64,000 nt of DNA from Sorex araneus (Eukaryota; Chordata; Mammalia; Eulipotyphla; Soricidae), in contig NC_073306.1 in the NCBI RefSeq assembly GCF_027595985.1, positions 82,261,599-82,325,598 on the forward strand, written 5' to 3'. Positions 57,310-64,000 of the stretch are shown piece after piece. Made by a program: the position numbers and the translations under genes. Below the pieces are notes generated by a model. The model saw nothing but the letters and a program-made list of their open reading frames with translations. It was not told the origin of the DNA and did no database searches. Position 1 is the stretch's first letter. Each line of letters begins with the position of its first letter.

Positions 57310-58727
57310 CACCATCACAACACATACGTTCTCTCATACATTCACTTTCACACACACTCTTACATTCACACTTAAATCACGTTCGTACACATGCACAATC
57401 ACAGACATACATTATGCACTAACATGTGCTCTCACATACCCTGGCACATTCTCTGTCTCCTTCTGTCTCCTTCTTTCTCTCTCCCTCTTTTCCTCCTTTC
57501 TTCCCTCCCCCACCCCTACACACATACATGACCTATTCTTGAAGATGTAGCTTCCTCTCTGAAGCCCTTCTTAACCACCTTGATCTAGAGTCTTTTCTCT
57601 CCCACCAGCCATATTTGGTCATCACCAAGTCTTGCCTAAGAAACTTCTTGGGATTCACCCCATCACCCTCCCTTGCTCCTTTTCCTGGTGCCACCCATGT
57701 CTCCAGACACACTATGGTCTCATTCTTAGTGACAGAGGACTTCTGTCTGACCTCTGCTTCCAGTCCTGGCAGATGAGGTCACCCCCTCCCACTCTCCCTG
57801 ATGTCCTCAGGCCTAAGTCCCAAGCCCTTATGCAGGTGAGAGAGCCACTCTCGCATCCACTCCCTCCTGCCCCTCCCAACCGGCCAGGAGCACCTGCCTC
57901 AGCCTGGTCCTCCCTGTCCCTCCCCACCTTCCACTGGCTCTGCCTGCTGGTCTGGGCAGAGGCAGGGAGTGGAGTCTGGTGCTAAAGTGTGCAGGGCTCA
58001 CTCAATTGTTCCTCTCTATCTTTGATCTCTGAGGTAGAAACTAATGAATCTGGTAAATAACGCCCTCCCAATCTCCCAACTGTCTCTTAAAGGTGCGGTC
58101 AGGCACAGGCCACAGCAGGGCTGCATTTCTTCACACCCCCACAGCCCCGTAGGAGAACCACTTCGTGTCACGCTGTTCCACTCAGAGTGTTGACGGCGGT
58201 CTGCCTCAGGCCTCAGAGCCTTGTAGTTGGGAGGTTCCCAACAACCTAATTCTCTGTGCATCAAAACCTAAACAACCATCTCTGAATTTCTGTGTAGCTT
58301 TAACCCGACTCTCCTGAGAGGATGAGAGGGTAAGAAATAACTTTCCAGGACCCCGTGAGGTGCCGTCAGGCTGCACGCAGAGCCCTCAGTCTGGCATGGG
58401 CCGCCAAGGAGGTGGCTTTCTGGGCACTGGGCACCATGGCTGAGTGGGGCGAGGGGAAGGGCTGACCCTAGGAGGAACAGCCTGTGAGCAGGGGCCTGCA
58501 GAGTGAGCTGGCAGCTGAGGAGGCCTGACTGAATGGGGAGGTTGGTTAGTGCTTCAGTTCTTCATTCATCCTCTTTTAATCCATCTCTTCCTTATGTTAC
58601 TCAGGGCAAGAGAAGCTTTGAGGCTGCAACAATCCATCATGGAGGGGGCCGTTGGTGAGGAAAGACAGAAGCCCAGAGGGGAAGCCGGGTCCCGAGCTTT
58701 CCCGGGCTGGCCGCAGGAGGAACATAC
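57310..58727. other. ABCA4: ABCA4 intron 40 remainder
   Basis: A CA/TACA-rich segment (57310-57540) and then unique sequence up to the exon 40 donor. No other feature is seen. Confidence 0.5.
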
Positions 58728-58857
58728 CTTCGGGTGAGGAAGAAGTGGTGTTGGAAGAGCAGGGTGAGGACGAAGTACAGCACCCCCTCCAGCGCCAGCG
58801 CGGTCAGGTGCTTCCCCAGCAGGTCCCACCGGAAGGGGTTTGAGGAGTGTGTCTCAC
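58728..58857 (-). CDS. ABCA4: ABCA4 exon 40 (last transmembrane helix)
   Basis: The exon is 130 bases. It reads GETHSSNPFRWDLLGKHL and then a hydrophobic helix (LALEGVLYFVLTLLFQHHFF), ending LTR plus two bases. It joins exon 41 to give an Arg-Met pair where human has Trp-Ile. Acceptor and donor (GTATGT) are normal. It is more diverged than the neighbouring exons and is GC-rich; several leucine and alanine codons differ from human. Confidence 0.94.
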
Positions 58858-59121
58858 CTGGGGGCAGAGGTGAGCGGAGTGACGCCCACGTTAGCAGCCA
58901 CAGTGGCCCCTGCACTCTGGGTCTCGGCAGGGCCTGAACTTCCTCCGGGAGAGCCCAGCTCCATGCCCCAGCCAGAGCAGGGAAGGCGGGAAGAGGCCCT
59001 GGCCCTCAGTCATGGACACAGGGGCTCCCCATCTCTCGGAAGGTCAAAGCCATCCCAGCCCAGCCAGGCTGCCCTCTGAACCACCTGCTGCCCTGGGCAC
59101 CTCCCCCAGACCGCCACCCAC

Positions 59122-59245
59122 CGAACCGGGCATAGACGTCCGTCACTGCCTGGCTCAGCGCCAGGTCAATGAGGCCCCGGCCCAGACAGAAGTGGGGGAA
59201 GATGGGGAGCAGCTTCCTCAGCATGGCGTTGAACCTGAGCAGCAT
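59122..59245 (-). CDS. ABCA4: ABCA4 exon 39 (transmembrane domain 2)
   Basis: The exon is 124 bases, reading [20 protein letters not shown] and then [20 protein letters not shown], ending with F and one base of Gly. The acceptor is gttgcag and the donor is GTGGGT. The first codon is ATG (Met), where I expect Thr in human. The PHFCLGRGL and [12 protein letters not shown] blocks of the ABCA family are fully kept. Confidence 0.95.
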
Positions 59246-59669
59246 CTGCAACAGAGAACCAGGGCAGTCAGGGCAGACGAGCCACCCAGCAGCAGGTGCC
59301 CCCCAGAAGAGGCTCCGGACAAAGAATGAGGCAGCTAGCGGGGCTCTGGAAAGGGCTCATCAGGCAGATACGGCAGTTCCACTGTTAATTTTTTTTTTTT
59401 TTTAATGGAGACCATTGCTAGTAATCTTAGTCCCGCCTTGCTGGCCTGATGATCCCCGGTGCTGGGTTAGCCCTGCCATGCTGCTTGGACCATCAGGGCT
59501 GCCCCAGCAGTGCGTGGCGGGAGGAGGAGTGTGTGGGGGGGTGGGGAGGTGGTATACAGTGCTGAGAGTTGGACTGGAGCCCTGGTATGTGCAGGTTTGT
59601 GCTCCACATCAGTGGCCATGTATGTGGGAAATAAAACATGCCCAGGAGATATTTTCCTTAAAGCCTGCG

Positions 59670-59960
59670 GTCAGGAGTGAGAGCTGAGAGGGCTCATGTG
59701 CATGCTTTATGTGCCCTGGGTTTGATTCCCAGCATTGCATGGATGCGGAGTGCTGCTGGGAGCAAAGCTTGGAGCTGGGACTAGCCCCTGAGCTCTGCTG
59801 GGTGTGGCCACCAAACCCACAGCAGCCCCCATGAAACCTGGTTATTTTGAGCCACACGTGGCAATGCTCAGGAGTTACTCCTGGCTCTGCACTCAGAAAT
59901 TACTCATGAAGGTGCTCAGGGGACAAGAGGGGATGCTGGGGGTTGAACCTTCCCTGCTGT
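59670..59960. mobile_element. Two SINE copies in opposite directions, ABCA4 intron 38
   Basis: 59670-59820 (plus, diverged; tgggtttgattcccagcatt) and 59845-59960 (minus, 3' half; ctcaggagttactcctggct). Confidence 0.7.
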
Positions 59961-60076
59961 CCTTTCTCCAGCTTTAGGGCAACACACTTTGTTTCATTTT
60001 GTTTTGAGGGTGACACACTTTGGAGTGAACACAGAAGCTTTCCTACATCTATACCAGGCATGGTAGCAAATGCTTG

Positions 60077-60079
<3 letters not shown>

Positions 60080-60145
<66 letters not shown>

Positions 60146-60343
60146 TCCCTCTCCCTCTCTCTCCCCCTCTTTCATTCTCCCTCTTCTCCTTCTCCCTCTA
60201 TCATTCTCTTTCACTCTCTCCTCTCATTCTCCCTCTCCCTCTCTCATACTCTCCCCACATTCTCCCTCCCTCCCTCCCTCCCTCCCTCCCTCCCTCCCTC
60301 CCTCCCTCCCTCCCTCCCTCCCTCCCTCCCTCCCTCCCTCCCT

Positions 60344-60388
<45 letters not shown>
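60080..60388 (+). repeat. (CT)n - (CCCT)n - (CT)n compound tract
   Basis: 60080-60141 is pure CT, then a mixed pyrimidine stretch. 60261-60345 is about 20 CCCT units and 60346-60388 is CT again. It lies in ABCA4 intron 38; the sense strand is purine-rich. Confidence 0.96.
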
Positions 60389-60390
<2 letters not shown>

Positions 60391-60671
60391 CCCCCTTCCT
60401 TTCTTTCTTTCTCTCTTGCTTTGAGCTCTGAGCTCTGCAGAACAATGACAGCGTCTGAGGTTGTTACCAGCAGAAAAGAGCCAGACAATGAACCCGAACC
60501 TCTACTAAGCGCCAGGGTGATGTCTGTTCATCGGTGTCAGACTACAGGCTGCCTTAGACTGCACCTCACCTGCACCTTCCCCACCTGGCAGCATCCGTCC
60601 CCGGCAGCCACACTGCCTCCTCTCTTTAATCTATCCCTCTGCACAATCCCTTCTGCCTCTAGGCCTTTGCA

Positions 60672-60862
60672 CTTTTTTTTTTATTTTTTATTTTTTGCTT
60701 TTTGGATCACATCCAGCAATGCACAGGGGTTATTCCTGGCTCTGCACTCAGGAATTACTCCTGGCGGTGCCCAGGGGGCCATATGGGATGCTGGGAATTG
60801 AACCCGGGTTGGCTGCATGAAAGGCAAATGCCCTACCCGCTGTGCTATTGCTCCAGCCCCCC
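60672..60862 (-). mobile_element. SINE, ABCA4 intron 38
   Basis: Near-consensus copy with a T-rich tail. tttgcactttt occurs on both sides (about 60664 and 60880). Confidence 0.9.
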
Positions 60863-61994
60863 CTCCCTCTCTCTCTCTATTTGCACTTTTAATCATTACC
60901 CTTAGCAGGAGGCATCAGCTCTTCCCTCAGCACCAAGAACCCTCTCTCTTAGGTCTTTGCAGTCTGCTGCTGTCTGCCATGGTGCCACTGCCGAGTATTT
61001 CCCACTGCCTACTTTCTCCACCTGTCAGTGGCTCCAGGGGGCTGGGCCTGAGCCTTATGATTCTGGGGTCCTTCCTGAGTACAATGACTGGCTTAGAGTC
61101 AGCATTTCATTACTACTAAAATCAGACTTATTCAGATCAGCCTAACTTTTGACCTTGGCCCTGACTGGGCACGATAGTGTTGTATCGGGGTACAATGCTC
61201 TGTCCGAGCTGGGGTTTGACTAGTCCCTAAGCTGCACACAGACGACTCTAATGCTGCAGGACACAACCAGTGGGCTGCTCATCCTCCATCCTCCCCTGCT
61301 GCTCCCCTGGCTGATGGAGCTGGGGCAGCCGCACCTGGTCCCTGGAAGCACCCACAGAAGCTGGGGTCTCGGCAGCATCTGCCCGCCTGGCCAGTTACAC
61401 AGAAGTGATGAGCTTCTAGGTGTGGGAGGGGCAGTGGATGGCTGCAGGAGCGCAGCCCACAACGGGGAGAACGTTCAGAGCTGCTTTGCGCTGGCAACTG
61501 AATTATCCAGAAGAAACGCTCTGGAGGCTGGGCCAGCTGTGAGCTTTTAGAGATGAAACCAGCTCTAAGAAGCAGCACTTTTGAGTCTGCCGGACGCTGC
61601 GGCCAGGGCCCAGGTCTGCATTCTCGCTTATCTCAGTGATGGGACAGAGAGCTTTTGTTCCTTGCCGAGGGGCCACAGAAAGCATGATGAGGTCTGGGAA
61701 GGGTCACTGTCTGGAGCCTCGAGAACTGGGCAGATGGTGCAGGGCTGCTCTGGGGCTCACAGCAGGGTGGAAGTGGGGTGGCGTGGGGGGGGATGGGAGG
61801 GTGGGCTACAGTGTAGTAGAGCAGACACTGATGCATTCGGAAGACCTGATGGGGAAGGGAAGCCTGGAGAGGCTCTGGGGACACAGCTCACGGCCAGCCC
61901 GCCCTTCGAGGGGATGTTCCCAGGAAGTCGCAAGAGGGGCTGTGGAGCAGAGTCCTCAGCCAGTGTGAGGGGCCACCAGCGTGTGGGGGGAGGG

Positions 61995-62330
61995 GGGCAG
62001 GGCTATTCCTCCTCCTGCGCTCAGGAGTGACCCAGTTGGTGCTTGTGGGAACCTCTGCAATGCCTGGGATTGAACTCGGCAGTGGGCAAGGCAAGAGTCT
62101 TAACCTCTGTTACTATCTTTCTAGCCTTGTGACCAGCTAATTTATTTATTTGTTTTTCTGATAAGGATCATTATTGACACAGCTCAGGGGCCCGGGGCTA
62201 CTCGAGGGCTCCCAGGGTGATGATGAGTGGTTCAGGGGTGCTGCATGTCTTACATTGCCAGGGATCAAACTTAGAGCCCCTGCACATGCCACTCACATGC
62301 TCAACCTCGCACGCTATTTCCCTGGCCCTG
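61995..62330 (-). mobile_element. Two diverged SINE copies (61995-62130 and 62160-62330)
   Basis: cctgggattgaactcggcag with tatctttctagcc; then cagggatcaaacttagagcc with atttccctggccc. Confidence 0.6.
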
Positions 62331-62772
62331 CTTAGCTTTTCTTGGGCAGGGAGAAGCCTGGGGGTGTGGATGGGGCAATTGGACTTTATAGTTCATAAAA
62401 ATGAGTCATTCTTCATCATAAATTCCTAACCCTTTCCTCAGGATTGATTTTCATGCAGACTGGTTAGAATGTTATAATTAGCTTAAGAGAGGGGGAGAAA
62501 GAATATAAAGGTACGACTATAATCTTGTGTTTCAAGAACTCATAAAAAACTCAAATAAGAGGTTATCTCCGGAGAAAGGAACCAGGCAATTAGGAAACAA
62601 GGACAGGAAGGAGGCATTCCATGGCATGTTTGCTTTTCATTAAAAGTGTTGAAATCACATGAGTTCACTGAGGCAACAAGCAAATCTGAAAGTTTAGGAT
62701 CAGAAAAGAGTTCAAAATCTCCTAACAGTCTCGGTGCACAAATGAAGAAGGGGCTTAAGGGGAGGAGGGAGG

Positions 62773-62960
62773 AGGAAGGAAGGAAGGAAGGAAGGAAGGA
62801 AGGAAGGAAGGAAGGAAGGAAGGAAGGAAGGAAGGAAGGAAGGAAGGAAGGAAGGAAGGAAGGAAGGAAGGGAGGGAGGGGAGAAGGGAGGAAGGGAGGG
62901 ACGGGAGAAGGGAGGAAGGGAGGGAGGGAAAGGATGGATGGATGGAGGAAGGAAGGAAGA
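62773..62960 (+). repeat. (GGAA)n microsatellite with GGGA/GGAT extension
   Basis: About 24 pure GGAA units to 62871, then mixed GGGA/GGAT units. It lies in ABCA4 intron 38, about 170 bases downstream of the exon 38 donor on the sense strand, where it reads (TTCC)n. Confidence 0.96.
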
Positions 62961-63130
62961 AAAAAAGTTGAGGGAATAGAGACGAGCAGGTGGGTGGTGG
63001 AGAGAACAAACATTCATTTGGTCAAATGGCTCTGCTGGACCTTCAGTTTGAAGGTCGTGGTTCTGTTGGCCATCCTTTGTTCCTGACTACCCAAGTATTC
63101 AAGCAAGGAAGCCAGGAAAGTCGCACTCAC

Positions 63131-63278
63131 CGGGTTGTTCTCAAACAATTCCAGGACAAAGGTGATGGCACTGCTGTTGATGCCGATGAAGAGATTAGCA
63201 CAAGACAAGGCCACATAGGCTGTGCTGGGGACATCAAACAGGAAGGACGCTGGGTACATCATGGGAATGATGGCCCAC
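63131..63278 (-). CDS. ABCA4: ABCA4 exon 38 (transmembrane domain 2)
   Basis: The exon is 148 bases. After one base completing a codon it reads [20 protein letters not shown], then [15 protein letters not shown] and ends FENNP. It encodes hydrophobic membrane segments of the second transmembrane domain. The acceptor is cacacag and the donor is GTGAGT. The final codon is CCG (Pro), where human has Arg1820 by my count. Elsewhere the match to human is almost complete (Ile for Val in WAII, Val for Ile near the end). Confidence 0.95.
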
Positions 63279-64000
63279 CTGTGTGAAAGGACATTGACTA
63301 TGGACAGAGTTCTGGCTTCTGTTCTGTCTGCTGGCCCTCGTGAGGGGGTGTTCTCCTCTCACTAACCGGCTCTTCAGTTTCAAGTGGGGAGATACTCTAT
63401 CCCCTCGTGGGTGTGGGTGAGAGGCAGAAGATCATGGTAAATGCGTTTCGGGACCGTTTCTCCATTTCCCCTGCAGCCCCCACCACCCCAGCTTGAACCA
63501 CAGAGCTGAGCAGAGATCAAATCAGGCTCATCTCCACTGCTCAGAGAGGACAGGGTGCAGTCCTGCTGGGCCTCGAGTTCTCCACTCCCAAAGGAATGAA
63601 TGGAGAGCACTGCTCTGGGGCATGGGAGGGCCCGTTACCACCATCTGCATTTTACAGAGTGGGAAACTGAGGCCCAGACGGCATAAGCAACAGGTCCATG
63701 GTTACAGGTATTTTATGTGCCCCATTTAAAGGCAAAGTGTCACCCATTGCTCTGTCATCTGACTGGATTGCATCCCCATCTCCCCCTGATTCAGAACCAG
63801 CTTTTCAGCTGGAGCCTTGTCCTGTGCTCAGGAATGCAGGGGCAGTGCAGAGGGAGATGGGACAGCCTGCCACGAGGACTCTGAGTCAAAGCGGCTTGGG
63901 GAGTGACAGGCTCCTAGATCAGGCCAGAGGTGGAAAGGAAGGAGCTTCCATCCCCATGGACCAGGACTCGGCACCATTGTGTGGTGTCACACAAGCTGGA
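63279..64000 (-). other. ABCA4: ABCA4 intron 37 (partial)
   Basis: Sequence upstream of exon 38 on the sense strand. I searched for the leucine-rich segment expected in exon 37 and did not find it, so that exon lies beyond the right edge. Only the MIR-like relic at 63630-63705 is recognised. Confidence 0.7.
63630..63705 (-). repeat. Probable MIR relic
   Basis: cattttacagagtgggaaac followed by tgaggcccagacggcataag matches the reversed MIR core. Confidence 0.6.

Noticed and set aside
60070-60801. A 243-codon frame of Ser/Leu/Pro repeats
   Set aside because: Translation of the CT/CCCT tract running into a SINE.
62646-63086. 146-codon frame of Lys/Glu/Gly/Arg repeats
   Set aside because: Translation of the (GGAA)n tract.
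63380-63610. Possible ABCA4 exon 37 in the minus-strand frame near the right edge
   Set aside because: The peptide does not resemble the leucine-rich transmembrane segment expected and the flanks are not splice sites that fit.

Overview
The window is mammalian nuclear DNA. It has split genes with consensus splice sites, a CpG-island promoter, ancient MIR/L2-type relics, LINE-1 fragments and a very high density of one young tRNA-derived SINE. I recognise this SINE (a head with tRNA A/B boxes, then a body ending in a short A-rich tail) as the type seen in shrews. A soricid (Sorex-like, Eulipotyphla) source is therefore my best guess, but that rests on recall and not on a search.

Two protein-coding genes are present, both on the minus strand and both partial. 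(1) GCLM, the modifier subunit of glutamate-cysteine ligase: coding exons 1-3 (ATG at 8851-8853, exon 2 at 3381-3446, exon 3 at 548-632), with the rest of the gene left of base 1. Its first exon sits in a CpG island (about 8270-9480) that carries an antioxidant/electrophile response element at 9091-9099, the NRF2 site expected for this gene. (2) ABCA4, the photoreceptor retinoid flippase: twelve consecutive coding exons (human numbering 38-49, recalled) from 63278 down to the stop codon at 44730-44732. They encode the end of transmembrane domain 2 and all of nucleotide-binding domain 2. Exons 38-48 have exactly the lengths I recall for human; exon 49 is one codon shorter. The GCLM-ABCA4 order and orientation agree with the human 1p22 neighbourhood.

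From about 9.5 to 44.7 kb is intergenic. I see no convincing gene there, only SINEs, L1 3' ends, MIR/L2 relics, microsatellites and stretches of unique sequence. One element stands out: a full-length 107-bp U6 snRNA copy fused directly to a 5'-truncated L1 3' end. The pair is bounded by a 17-bp target-site duplication and inserted into an older SINE (33943-34824).

The most interesting biology is in ABCA4. The ABC signature of NBD2 reads YSRGN where I expect YSGGN. The stop codon lies four residues early, through an apparent CAA-to-TAA change. Two introns start with GC instead of GT (introns 46 and 48). A proline occupies the position of human Arg1820. Together these raise the possibility of relaxed or altered constraint on this visual-cycle gene, although the reading frame is otherwise intact. 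ABCA4 introns also hold large simple-sequence tracts, including about 0.9 kb of (CTTT)n.
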